Source: Desulfococcus multivorans (GTDB lineage Bacteria; Desulfobacterota; Desulfobacteria; Desulfobacterales; Desulfococcaceae). From it: a stretch of DNA of 64,000 nt. The position numbers and the translations under genes were made by a program. The notes beneath the pieces are model-generated. The model saw nothing but the letters and a program-made list of their open reading frames with translations, was not told the DNA's origin and did not search any database. This document shows, in pieces, positions 25,528 to 33,839 of the stretch (its first letter is position 1; the number at the start of each line of letters is the position of its first letter). The DNA lies in the NCBI RefSeq assembly GCF_001854245.1, contig NZ_CP015381.1, positions 1,709,001-1,773,000 of the forward strand, given 5' to 3'.

Positions 25528-27033
25528 ATGATGCAAGATTCATTTTCACGAAAATCCCGACTCGACCTGACGGAGATCGATATCTTCGGCATTCTGTCGG
25601 CGTTGGATGAAGGGATTATCATTACCGATATCAAAGGACGTATTCTTTTTTATAATGACACCCAGGCCAGGATCGACGAACTTACGCCCGAAAAGGTTAT
25701 CGGACGCCGGGTCACGGCAATCTACCGCCTCAGCGAGCGGGAGAGTATGATCATGAAATGCCTGGAGACCGGACAGCCGATCCGGAACCACCTTTTTTTT
25801 TACCGAACCCACCTGGGTAAAGAGGCCAACACCATCCACAGTGTGTTTCCGCTCTATCGCAATGGCGTGATCGTAGGCGCTATATGTTTTGTAAAGGATT
25901 ACAATATGCTGGAACACACCATCACTGCGTCCAGCGATCTGACGCCCCACAAGAAACCGTTGCTTGAAAACGGCACCCGCTACAAATTCAGCGATATTGT
26001 CGGAAAGGATGAAACCTTCATGCGGGTGCTGAAGATCATTCGCCTCTCATCGGATTCGCCTTCACCGGTCATGCTTTACGGCGAAACCGGCACCGGCAAG
26101 GAGCTGTTCGCCCAGTCCATCCACAATGCCAGTTCTCGCCATGAACGCCCCTTCGTCGGAATCAACTGTGCCGCCATTCCGGAAAATCTTCTGGAAGCGT
26201 TGCTTTTCGGGACTGCCCGCGGAGCCTTCACCGGAGCCATGGACAAGGCCGGCATATTCGAGCAGAGCAGCGGTGGAACACTGTTTCTCGATGAAATCAA
26301 CTCCATGCCCGTCAACCTCCAGGCCAAGTTGCTGAGAGCGCTTCAGGAAATGCGCGTACGTCGCATCGGGGCTGCGAATGACATCGAGATCGATCTCAAG
26401 ATCATCAGCTCCGTCAACATCGATCCGCATCAAGCCATAAAAGAGGGACGTCTTCGGATGGACCTTTTCTATCGTCTGGGGGTGGTTTTTGTGCGTATCC
26501 CGCCTCTCCGGGAGCGTAAGGACGGGATCGAGAGCCTGACGCGGCATTTCATTTACAAGAACAACCTGGCTCTCAACAAGCAGGTCAAAGGTGTTTCCGA
26601 TGAGGTCATGGCCTTTTTTCAATCCTATCAGTGGCCCGGTAATGTCCGCGAATTGGAACATATTATCGAGGGAACCATGAACATGATAGGCGTTTCGCAA
26701 ACCATAGAATCTCACCATCTGCCGATTCACTTCATCCATCCGGATTTCAGGCGGCTTTCGACGGAGAACGATGTCCCCTCTTGCTCCGTGCCCCTGCACC
26801 CGGCAGCCGAAGTCGACCGGTTTTCGCCGTCGACCGCCAGGGCCGGATTTCCTCCTGTGTCGGGCAGCCTGCCGGAAACCCAGAAAAGTCAGGAGCGGGA
26901 CATGGTTTCTCAGGCGCTTCTGAATTCGAAGGGGAATGTTTCCAGAGCAGCCCGAAGCCTGGGCATATCCCGTCAACTGCTTCACTACAAGATGAAAAAA
27001 TACGCTATTGACCGGAAACAGTTCACCGAATGA
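25528..27033 (+). CDS. Sigma-54-dependent transcriptional activator with PAS sensor (RocR-like)
   Basis: A 501-residue activator with three domains: PAS at about 15-125, AAA+ at about 155-390 and a Fis-type helix-turn-helix near the C-terminus (NVSRAARSLGISRQLLHYK, about 474-492). The AAA+ domain has Walker A GETGTGKE at 185-192, the sigma-54 contact loop GAFTGA at 232-237 and Walker B TLFLDE at 251-256, so it should be able to open sigma-54 promoters. There is no phospho-receiver domain, so the PAS domain probably senses a ligand or redox state directly. It is divergent from the BCCT operon, whose upstream region has a matching promoter candidate, and is the likely regulator of that operon. 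Confidence 0.93.
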   Translation: MMQDSFSRKSRLDLTEIDIFGILSALDEGIIITDIKGRILFYNDTQARIDELTPEKVIGRRVTAIYRLSERESMIMKCLETGQPIRNHLFFYRTHLGKEANTIHSVFPLYRNGVIVGAICFVKDYNMLEHTITASSDLTPHKKPLLENGTRYKFSDIVGKDETFMRVLKIIRLSSDSPSPVMLYGETGTGKELFAQSIHNASSRHERPFVGINCAAIPENLLEALLFGTARGAFTGAMDKAGIFEQSSGGTLFLDEINSMPVNLQAKLLRALQEMRVRRIGAANDIEIDLKIISSVNIDPHQAIKEGRLRMDLFYRLGVVFVRIPPLRERKDGIESLTRHFIYKNNLALNKQVKGVSDEVMAFFQSYQWPGNVRELEHIIEGTMNMIGVSQTIESHHLPIHFIHPDFRRLSTENDVPSCSVPLHPAAEVDRFSPSTARAGFPPVSGSLPETQKSQERDMVSQALLNSKGNVSRAARSLGISRQLLHYKMKKYAIDRKQFTE

Positions 27034-27238
27034 GAGAAGGTGTTTTTATGTCGTGCGCGTCTATTTCAGGACTGTTCGCCGGTTGGCCGGGTTTCAATCA
27101 ACGAATGTCTCGGAGCTCCGGGAATCAGAAAAGGCGACATGGGAGAATCCCCCAGGCAAATGAAGGCTATTCCCCATAGACAGGGATACTGTTTTCTGTA
27201 ATTCAGGAGCAGTTGATAAATATCAAGGAGATCCAGAT

Positions 27239-27691
27239 ATGAACGTTGTCACCCAGCGGGCATTTGCCCGCAACGAATACCGGGCTCCGATCCGGTTTTC
27301 CAGGGAAACGGCCCAAACGATCCATAAAGGAGAGATGCTCAACAGCAGCGTCGGGGGCATGGCTTTCATCGCCGAGCACGAATTGAGACCGGGGGACGGC
27401 ATTCTGATTCAACTACTTGAAACCGCACCGGATGCCTGCGGTCTGGACGTCAAACAGGACTATTATGCCGAGGTTCGATGGTGTATCCCGGGGAACGCCG
27501 AAGAAGTATCGAATTTCCAGGTCGGCGTGCGATTTCTGATGGAAACCTGCCGCCTGTGCGACGAGATCATTCATCCCTGCCGTCTCGACAACGCAGGACT
27601 GTGTGACGCGTGCCGGGAACACGTCTGTTCCTTTTCCGACGGCACGATCAAGGATTGTATCGAAAATTATCTGATGGGAAACGTTCTGTAA
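27239..27691 (+). CDS. PilZ-domain protein with cysteine-rich C-terminus
   Basis: A 150-residue protein. The N-terminal part is a PilZ domain: RNEYR near residue 11 supplies the RxxxR arm and LNSSVGG near residue 34 the D/NxSxxG motif that together bind cyclic di-GMP. After about residue 100 come cysteines in the pattern CRLC, HPC, CDAC and EHVC, which look like a metal-binding (zinc-ribbon-like) module. AAGGAG eight bases before the ATG supports the start. It stands alone between the sigma-54 activator and the convergent PHA synthase gene; no partner can be named from context. Confidence 0.8.
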   Translation: MNVVTQRAFARNEYRAPIRFSRETAQTIHKGEMLNSSVGGMAFIAEHELRPGDGILIQLLETAPDACGLDVKQDYYAEVRWCIPGNAEEVSNFQVGVRFLMETCRLCDEIIHPCRLDNAGLCDACREHVCSFSDGTIKDCIENYLMGNVL

Positions 27692-27747
27692 GGCCGCCTT
27701 CAATGAAGTTTCTCCAGTTTTTGCGATTTCCCCAAGAATCGATTGTG

Positions 27748-28962
27748 TCAAGCCCTTTTTTGAGAGGGGTGACGTGGTGAAGCTTTGGACGCGGCGGCAA
27801 AGGGTGTTTTCTCTTCAGGAGATGATTTTTTTCTCCGGCTAACGCGATGCGGCGTTGCCGATATCGATTCAACGGCCTTTTTCCCGCCGTCCTCCCGGGC
27901 CTTGAGCCATGCCGCGATCTTGGGGGCGAACTCGGCCTGATACCTGGCGCTGACATAGATGCCGATGTGGCCCGTGTTGAGGCACAGGTCCTCGGTGTCC
28001 TCGCTCCCCACCGCGCGGGTCAGGCGCTCGCAAGCCTCCGGCGGCACCAGATGATCGAACTTGCCGTAGATGTTGAGAAGCGGCATGGTGATCCGTTTGA
28101 GATTCACCCGGCGCCCGCCCAGTTCCATCCGGCTCTGGATCAGGAGATTCTTTTGATAGCAGTCCTCGATGAACTGCCGGAAGGTGGCCGCGGGGACGTC
28201 GGGGCTGTCGAAGATCCATTTCTCCATGCGGACGAAGTTTTCGACAAAGTCCCGCTTGTCCATGTTCTCCAGAAAGCCGACGTACTTGTCGAGGATGAGA
28301 CGGGCGGGATTGAGCAGCAGAAACCCCAGGTTCATGAGATCGCCCGGCATGTTGCCGTAGAGGTCGCCCATCTCGAGGGCCCGGGTGCGCCGCATCCAGA
28401 TGTGGAGGAGCCCGGTGTCGATGTCGAAATGGGTGGGGGTGACGGTGGTGACGAGGTTCCTGATCTTTTCCGGGTGGAGGGCCGAGTACATCACGGAAAA
28501 GGCGCCGCCCATGCAGATGCCCATGAGGTTGATTCGGGGAAGGCCGTGCCGTTGGCGGATCACGTCGACCACGGCGTCCATGTAGCCGTTCACGTGATCG
28601 TCGATGGTGAGGTAGCGATCCTTGCGGGTGGGGTAGCCCCAGTCGATCATGTAGACCTCGATCCCCTTGTCGAGGAAGGTCCGGACCACGCTCCGGCCCG
28701 GCTGGAGGTCCAGCATCGTCTCCCGATTGATAAGGGCGTACACCACCAGAAGGGGGATCTTGTGGGTGACCTTCTCGGGCGTGTAATGCTTCAGCTTCAC
28801 CCGGTCCTCCTCGTACACCACCTCGTAGGGGGTGACGGCCAGATCGGTTTCAAGAGGTCCCAGAAGCACCTCGGAGGCCTTCTGAACCCGGGTCTTGACC
28901 TGTTCGGTGCTCTCCGTCAGCTTCTTCAGGATCAAATCGACGGCGATTTTCGGCTGGTTCAT
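27748..28962 (-). CDS. phaC: Poly(3-hydroxyalkanoate) synthase, class III PhaC-like
   Basis: A 404-residue alpha/beta hydrolase-fold polymerase that joins 3-hydroxyacyl-CoA units into storage polyester. The lipase-like box is GICMGG with the nucleophile at Cys150; the aspartate in YGKFDHLV and the histidine in NTGHIGIY complete the triad. The short N-terminus and length near 360 residues before a basic tail fit class III, whose partner subunit PhaE is not encoded next to it. The last 45 residues are rich in Lys, Ser and Pro, unusual for the core enzyme. AAAGGA seven bases before the ATG supports the start. Confidence 0.9.
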   Translation of the reverse strand: MNQPKIAVDLILKKLTESTEQVKTRVQKASEVLLGPLETDLAVTPYEVVYEEDRVKLKHYTPEKVTHKIPLLVVYALINRETMLDLQPGRSVVRTFLDKGIEVYMIDWGYPTRKDRYLTIDDHVNGYMDAVVDVIRQRHGLPRINLMGICMGGAFSVMYSALHPEKIRNLVTTVTPTHFDIDTGLLHIWMRRTRALEMGDLYGNMPGDLMNLGFLLLNPARLILDKYVGFLENMDKRDFVENFVRMEKWIFDSPDVPAATFRQFIEDCYQKNLLIQSRMELGGRRVNLKRITMPLLNIYGKFDHLVPPEACERLTRAVGSEDTEDLCLNTGHIGIYVSARYQAEFAPKIAAWLKAREDGGKKAVESISATPHRVSRRKKSSPEEKTPFAAASKASPRHPSQKRA

Positions 28963-29582
28963 ATCGATATCCTTTATCTCTTTCAGCAGGACAGTTTGTT
29001 ATGGGTTCTTCCAAGGCTTCGACCGCTCGGGTTCCTGGAAAAGGCCCGGTTTTTTAACAGCCCGACATTCTCGGCAGAAGACGTCCAAATCCCGGTTTCT
29101 CCATTTTTTGAGCGCCTGTGGACTTTCGGTTTGACGCTTTTCGATCCGAACCTGGTTCGCGGGGCTTTGCGTCTTGAAACATGATAAGCTTTGAATGTTA
29201 TAATTTTGTTATGTATGGGTAAGCGATATGTAAAATATGTGTTTGTGATATTGAGCCTTCAGCCGTGGTCTGGTAAGGTTTTATCATGAATCCGTTGCGT
29301 TTCCCCACTCGCGGGGATGATCTCACAAAATTCGATGTGTCTATTGTACCCATTGATACCTGAATAAAAAAAATATATCATGATATTCGGTACCGTGCAT
29401 ATAGGGGGTTCTTATCATTTTACATGGGTGATTCCCCTATCGCCGCGGCCTATCCTGAAACTCGAGGACAGGCCGCCAATCCGACAACCTGCCTCACTTC
29501 CAGGGAATACAAGGATGATATCTCAATGTTTCGTTGACATGGATTGACCGGCGCCATGGATTCGTGACGGAAAAGACTGAAT
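28963..29582. other. Divergent intergenic region between phaC and the histidine kinase gene
   Basis: About 620 bases. No gene is supported; a 445-codon plus-strand frame ending here is the shadow of phaC. It holds a perfect palindrome ATATCATGATAT at 29375-29386 and an inverted repeat with arms ATAGGGG and CCCCTAT between about 29400 and 29436, either of which could be regulator sites. AT-rich boxes around 29200-29220 may be promoter elements. Confidence 0.45.
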
Positions 29583-31007
29583 ATGAAAGCGAATTGGCAA
29601 GATTCAGAACAATGGTTTCAAGCGTTGTTTGAACACAATCCGAACGCCGCGATCGTCTTTGATGAGGAGACCCGGCGGATCGAATCGATCAATCGGGCGG
29701 CAAAGATCCTTTTCAATTATCGCGAGGAAATTTTCAGGACTCTGACCCTGTCGGATATCATTGACACCGATCCGCCGCGGTTGTGTGACGCCGAGCTGCG
29801 GCGGGAGATTCGGGCTTTTCGGACAATGGCCGGTGCGGTTTTTACGAGCGAGATCGCCGAAGGAAAATTCGTCTTCAACGGGCAGAGTAAAATCCTCTGG
29901 ATCGTTCGGGAGATGGATAATCAATCGGACGTCGAGGCACTGTTGCGGGAAAGAAAGGTCCAGGAATACCGGAGCCTTGTTGAAAACATTGCCATCGGAG
30001 TGACCCTCATCGGCAGGGACATGCGTATCCTGACGCTCAACCGGCAGATGAGGTGTTGGTACCCAAGGATCGATTTTTCCCGTCAGCCGCTCTGCTACCA
30101 GGCCTTCAATGATCCGCCGGGAGAGAAGATCTGCACTTACTGTCCGGTGATCCAAACACTGCGGGACGGTCGTGTCCACGAGGCCGTGGCAGAAATACCT
30201 TCAGAGCGAAGCGTCCGGTATTTCCGAATCGTTGCTTCCCCCGTCGTCGATAAGGAGGGTAACATCCGGGCAGCCATCGAGATGGTCGAAGATATTTCCG
30301 AGCAGAGGGCGGCTGAGCGGCAGATTCGAACCCTTTCCCAGCAGTTGCTGACCGCCCAGGAAAACGAACGCCTGATGATTTCAAATGAACTGCACGACAG
30401 TGTCGCCCAGGATCTGTCCACCATGAAAATCTCTCTGGCGCTTACTCTCGGGGAGTCGTCCACCCTCCCGGACGACGTGCGAAAGACCCTGACCGACATG
30501 TCTTCAATTCTGAGTCGAACCATTCGGACCGTCCGAAACCTCTCCTACGATCTCAGACCCCCGGGGCTGAAGGAGATCGGTTTGATCGAGACGCTCGGGT
30601 CTTACTGTGATGAATTTGCCGAGGACGCCGGCATTCATGCCGAATTTCATTCAACGGGACTGAAAAACAGGGCTATGAATCCGTTTCTGGAGATCAACAT
30701 CTACCGTTTGGTCCAGGAGGGGCTCAACAACATCCGAAAGCACGCGGAAGCGCGGCGTGCGGTCATTTTTCTGATTGGCGCCTACCCCAACGTCATTCTC
30801 CGCATTGAGGACGACGGCAAGGGGTTTGACGTCGCGGCGCGGGAACAGGCGGGATTCAGTGAAAAGCGGATGGGTCTCAGCAGCATGCGGGAGCGCGTCA
30901 ATCTGCTTATGGGGAAGATGTCCATCCGATCCCGTCCGGGGGAGGGCACCCGAATTTTCATCAGATTTCCTTTCCGTGACGGACTATCGGATTTAAGTGA
31001 GATCTGA
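29583..31007 (+). CDS. Cytoplasmic PAS sensor histidine kinase, NarX/DegS type
   Basis: A 474-residue soluble kinase without membrane segments. Two PAS-like domains (about 8-115 and 128-245) precede a HisKA_3 dimerisation domain with ELHDSVAQ (phospho-acceptor His271) and a C-terminal ATPase domain with the N-box region EGLNNIRKHAE and DDGKGFD. The second PAS domain carries Cys171 and the pair Cys184/Cys187 (KICTYCPV), a pattern common in anaerobe PAS domains and suggestive of metal or redox sensing. Kinases of this class normally phosphorylate a NarL-type response regulator, but none lies beside it, so it is an orphan in this window. Confidence 0.88.
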   Translation: MKANWQDSEQWFQALFEHNPNAAIVFDEETRRIESINRAAKILFNYREEIFRTLTLSDIIDTDPPRLCDAELRREIRAFRTMAGAVFTSEIAEGKFVFNGQSKILWIVREMDNQSDVEALLRERKVQEYRSLVENIAIGVTLIGRDMRILTLNRQMRCWYPRIDFSRQPLCYQAFNDPPGEKICTYCPVIQTLRDGRVHEAVAEIPSERSVRYFRIVASPVVDKEGNIRAAIEMVEDISEQRAAERQIRTLSQQLLTAQENERLMISNELHDSVAQDLSTMKISLALTLGESSTLPDDVRKTLTDMSSILSRTIRTVRNLSYDLRPPGLKEIGLIETLGSYCDEFAEDAGIHAEFHSTGLKNRAMNPFLEINIYRLVQEGLNNIRKHAEARRAVIFLIGAYPNVILRIEDDGKGFDVAAREQAGFSEKRMGLSSMRERVNLLMGKMSIRSRPGEGTRIFIRFPFRDGLSDLSEI

Positions 31008-31188
31008 GATATCCATCGATCCCAAACGCATTACTTTTGCCCGAAGGTGGGAAATTTCGTGCGTCAGTCCCGGGAGAATATCCTACAGAAATGAATGCAA
31101 GGCCCTATGTACACGCCCATGTGTCTGAGTTTATAAAGGACGGAACAGTTTAACTCCCAACCCGTCAATGATCCGGAAGGAATATGAA

Positions 31189-31374
31189 ATGGACGACAAT
31201 GATCACCGTCCAGATGCCCATCTTCCTGACATCCCGCATATGATCAGAAGCATTCAACGCATCGAGGGTGTCGCGGACTGCTTCGGCAGGTTTGCCGGGG
31301 ATTGCAATCCATCGTCGTGCCGTTGGTATAAGCTATGTTGCAAGGCCTCCGCCAAACCTCTCAAGAAGCTGTAA
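31189..31374 (+). CDS. Small cysteine-rich hypothetical protein
   Basis: A possible 61-residue protein starting MDDNDHRPD. An upstream ATG exists at 31168, but GGAAGGA lies close before 31189. Five cysteines cluster in the C-terminal half (DCFGRF, GDCNPSSC, YKLCC), which suggests a metal-binding or disulfide-rich mini-protein. I do not recognise the family. It is followed by a hairpin and then the convergent purN gene. It could be a chance frame; the ribosome site and cysteine pattern are the only support. Confidence 0.4.
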   Translation: MDDNDHRPDAHLPDIPHMIRSIQRIEGVADCFGRFAGDCNPSSCRWYKLCCKASAKPLKKL

Positions 31375-31400
31375 TTGCTGCCTCTTAAAAAGGCAGCAAT
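31374..31400. terminator. Hairpin between convergent genes
   Basis: ATTGCTGCC and GGCAGCAAT pair over nine bases around a nine-base AT-rich loop, immediately after the small plus-strand gene and 28 bases before the end of purN. No T-run follows, so termination is uncertain. Confidence 0.4.
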
Positions 31401-31427
31401 GGCTGATGAGGATTTCCAAGACCCTGT

Positions 31428-32234
31428 TCAGGTGTTCTCGGAATAGTCGATCTCCACGACTGCCCGCGACATCGTCCGTCCGTCCGGAAGCGCATGGGTC
31501 CTGCGGACGACCTTGAGCCGGTTTTCGGCGAAGAGTTGGATGCAGGCGGGGTAGAGGATCCATTCCTCCCGGAGTCCTTTCGCCCTGACGGCCTCGAGGG
31601 TGTCGCCGGGATCGATGGGAAAGGTCCGCTGTCCGATGATGGGGCCGGAATCCTCCCCGTAATCGATGAAATGGACTGTACAGCCGCCGACCTTGCATCC
31701 GTGGCGGAAGGTGTCGCCGTAACCGTCTACGCCGGGGAAGGCCGGCAGTATCGCCGGATGGATGTTCATGATCCGGGGCCGCTCGGGATCGGTGTTGACG
31801 CGGTCGATGAAATAAGGTGTCAGGTTCCGCATGAACCCCGCCAGGACCAGAAGGTCGAAGGGGTAGGCCGACATGGCTTTCAGGAGCGCGGCCTCGGCCG
31901 CCGCCCGGGTCGTGAGAAACCGGCGGACCGTCTCCGTATCGGCGCCGGGGGGAAAGATATGCTGCCGGGAAAGGATGGCGTCCAGGTCGAAATCGGGAGG
32001 CGGGACGAACCGTTCTGGATCGGTCCGAAAGCGTCTGATGATCCCGACGTAGTCCACCGTGAAATGGGGAATCCCGTGCTTTTCGGCCCGCCCGAGGCCC
32101 TTGGCGTCGGGGGTGTCGGATCCGACAAACACGATGTCGGCATCGATCTCTCCGGCTTCCGAGCGGTCGATAATGGCTTGCAGGTTGGTGCCGCCGCCTG
32201 AAATAAGGGCGCCGACGCGAAGTTTGCGCTGCAT
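31428..32234 (-). CDS. purN: Phosphoribosylglycinamide formyltransferase, long form
   Basis: This enzyme transfers the formyl group of 10-formyltetrahydrofolate to glycinamide ribonucleotide in purine synthesis. It has the start GALISGGGTNLQAI and the active-site region MNIHPAILPAFPG with HFIDYGEDSGPII (catalytic Asn, His and Asp contexts). At 268 residues it is about 55 longer than the usual 210-residue enzyme; the extra sequence lies in the middle, around RFVPPPDFDLDA to about residue 115, and looks like an insertion. It stands alone between convergent and divergent neighbours, with a palindromic repeat at 32310-32382 behind its start. Confidence 0.87.
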   Translation of the reverse strand: MQRKLRVGALISGGGTNLQAIIDRSEAGEIDADIVFVGSDTPDAKGLGRAEKHGIPHFTVDYVGIIRRFRTDPERFVPPPDFDLDAILSRQHIFPPGADTETVRRFLTTRAAAEAALLKAMSAYPFDLLVLAGFMRNLTPYFIDRVNTDPERPRIMNIHPAILPAFPGVDGYGDTFRHGCKVGGCTVHFIDYGEDSGPIIGQRTFPIDPGDTLEAVRAKGLREEWILYPACIQLFAENRLKVVRRTHALPDGRTMSRAVVEIDYSENT

Positions 32235-32309
32235 ACGGCTCTGTCTCCGTTCATTGAAAAGGAGGCCGCCCTCCTGGTATCAACGGCCCCCGGAAGTCGA
32301 AAATTGGAT

Positions 32310-32382
32310 AACTCGACTTTCATTGGCCGTATCCTCCCGGCACCTCTATCCGGTCACCAGCCTGAAAGTCGAAAGTCGAGTT
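32310..32382. repeat. Palindromic intergenic repeat, copy B
   Basis: It has the same core as copy A, GGCCGTATCCTCCCGGCACC. The outer ends are AACTCGACTTTCA and, on the other side, TGAAAGTCGAAAGTCGAGTT; the left arm lacks one CGACTTT unit compared with the right. It lies between divergent purN and trxA. Confidence 0.85.
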
Positions 32383-32455
32383 GATAAAAATAACAGAAGC
32401 CTCGGACGGTGTCAATTACCAAGCCCCAAATGCCGGTGTCTCCGATGCAATGTGG

Positions 32456-32484
32456 TTGACAAGAAACACCACTGTCACTATAGT
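32456..32484 (+). promoter_or_regulatory. Sigma-70 promoter of trxA-trxB-bamD
   Basis: TTGACA at 32456-32461 and TATAGT at 32479-32484 are separated by the ideal 17 bases. Transcription would begin about 35 bases before the trxA ATG. Confidence 0.75.
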
Positions 32485-32524
32485 TTCTGAAATTGACAAC
32501 TCCCAAAGAAAGGACGACAAAACT

Positions 32525-32851
32525 ATGGCTGAAGGTGTTTTGGATATCGATGACAACGGCTTTGAAGCGGAAGTGCTCCAGTCCGACATACCGGTGCTGG
32601 TTGATTTCTGGGCACCGTGGTGCGGACCCTGCAAGGCCATCGCCCCGACGGTGGAACAGCTGGCAAAGGATTTTAGCGGCCAAATCAAGTTTACCAAGTG
32701 CAATGTGGACGACAACCCCATAACACCTGCAAAATACGGCATTCGCGCCATTCCTACCCTTATTTTTTTTAAGGGCGGCGAGATCGCCGACCAGATCACC
32801 GGCATGGTCGCCAAGGCCAAATTGGAGGAAACCATCAAAAAACTTGTCTGA
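32525..32851 (+). CDS. trxA: Thioredoxin
   Basis: A 108-residue thioredoxin, a cytoplasmic dithiol reductant. The active site WCGPC has Cys33 and Cys36, and the cis-proline segment IPTLIFFKGG is present. The frame continues upstream to 32381, but ATG at 32525 with AAAGGA upstream gives the standard length. It is followed 58 bases later by its reductase gene, and a good sigma-70 promoter lies directly upstream. Confidence 0.96.
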   Translation: MAEGVLDIDDNGFEAEVLQSDIPVLVDFWAPWCGPCKAIAPTVEQLAKDFSGQIKFTKCNVDDNPITPAKYGIRAIPTLIFFKGGEIADQITGMVAKAKLEETIKKLV

Positions 32852-32909
32852 ACATGGGCGAGACCATTTTCAGGCAGGATGGATCGAAAACTATTTTGGG
32901 AAGACGTAG

Positions 32910-33839
32910 ATGACAGACGTTGATGCGGACCTCGTCATTATCGGTGGAGGGCCGGCCGGACTGACGGCAGGACTTTATGGCGCCCGTGCCCGGCTCAGAA
33001 CGCTTCTGTTGGAGGGTCATCTGCCGGGTGGTCAGGTACTCATCACCGATTGGGTGGAAAATTATCCCGGTTATCCCGATGGGATTACCGGTGTCGACCT
33101 GGTACGGGGGATGACGGAACAGGCCCAGCGTTTCGGGATGGCGATGGAGACCCTGAAGGTGGATGCCGTCGTTCAAGACGGCTCGCTGAAAATCGTTTCC
33201 GGAGAGGGCCGGGAAATCCGCACCCATGCCGTGATCATCGCCACGGGGGCATCCCCCAGGAAGTTGGGGGTGCCGGGCGAAGATCAGTTTTTTGGAAAGG
33301 GCATTTCGTCCTGTGCCACTTGTGACGGGCCCTTCTACAAGGATCGCGTGGTCGCCGCCGTAGGGGGCGGGGATACGGCGGTTCAGGAGAGCGTCTTTCT
33401 GACCAGATTCGCCGGCAAGGTCTATCTGATCCACCGCCGGGATCGGCTTCGCGCCGAAAAAATCCTTCAGGAACGGGCTTTGGCCAATGAAAAGATCGAG
33501 GTTCTCTGGGACACGGTGGTCACAGGTGTCAGCGGCTTGACCCATGTCGAGAACATCCACATCCGAAACTTGAAAACCGGAGAAGCACGGACGCTTAGAG
33601 CGGATGCTTTTTTTGTGTGGATCGGAATACGGCCCAATGCCGATTTTATTGGGGATACCGTCCGGCGAGATGATTGGGGCTTTATCCTGACGGACCATCT
33701 CATGGCGACGTCCGTTCCCGGGATTTTCGCTGCGGGAGACGTGAGGGCCACGCCCCTTCGTCAGATCGCCACGGCGGTGGGAGACGGCGCGTTGGCCGCA
33801 TGGGCGGCGGAACATTATATCGAGCAGTTGGTGAAATGA
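32910..33839 (+). CDS. trxB: Thioredoxin reductase
   Basis: A 309-residue flavoprotein that reduces thioredoxin with NAD(P)H. It has the FAD fingerprint GGGPAGLTAG near residue 12, the redox pair CATC (Cys135, Cys138), a second nucleotide-binding GGGDTA and the C-terminal FAD motif IFAAGDVRA. The order trxA-trxB and the ATGA overlap of its stop with the next gene indicate one operon. The NADPH-specific HRRDxxR region appears as HRRDRLRA. Confidence 0.96.
   Translation: MTDVDADLVIIGGGPAGLTAGLYGARARLRTLLLEGHLPGGQVLITDWVENYPGYPDGITGVDLVRGMTEQAQRFGMAMETLKVDAVVQDGSLKIVSGEGREIRTHAVIIATGASPRKLGVPGEDQFFGKGISSCATCDGPFYKDRVVAAVGGGDTAVQESVFLTRFAGKVYLIHRRDRLRAEKILQERALANEKIEVLWDTVVTGVSGLTHVENIHIRNLKTGEARTLRADAFFVWIGIRPNADFIGDTVRRDDWGFILTDHLMATSVPGIFAAGDVRATPLRQIATAVGDGALAAWAAEHYIEQLVK

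Noticed and set aside
27847-29184. 445-codon plus-strand open frame
   Set aside because: Antisense shadow of phaC; rich in His/Asp/Val as expected from reversed codons.
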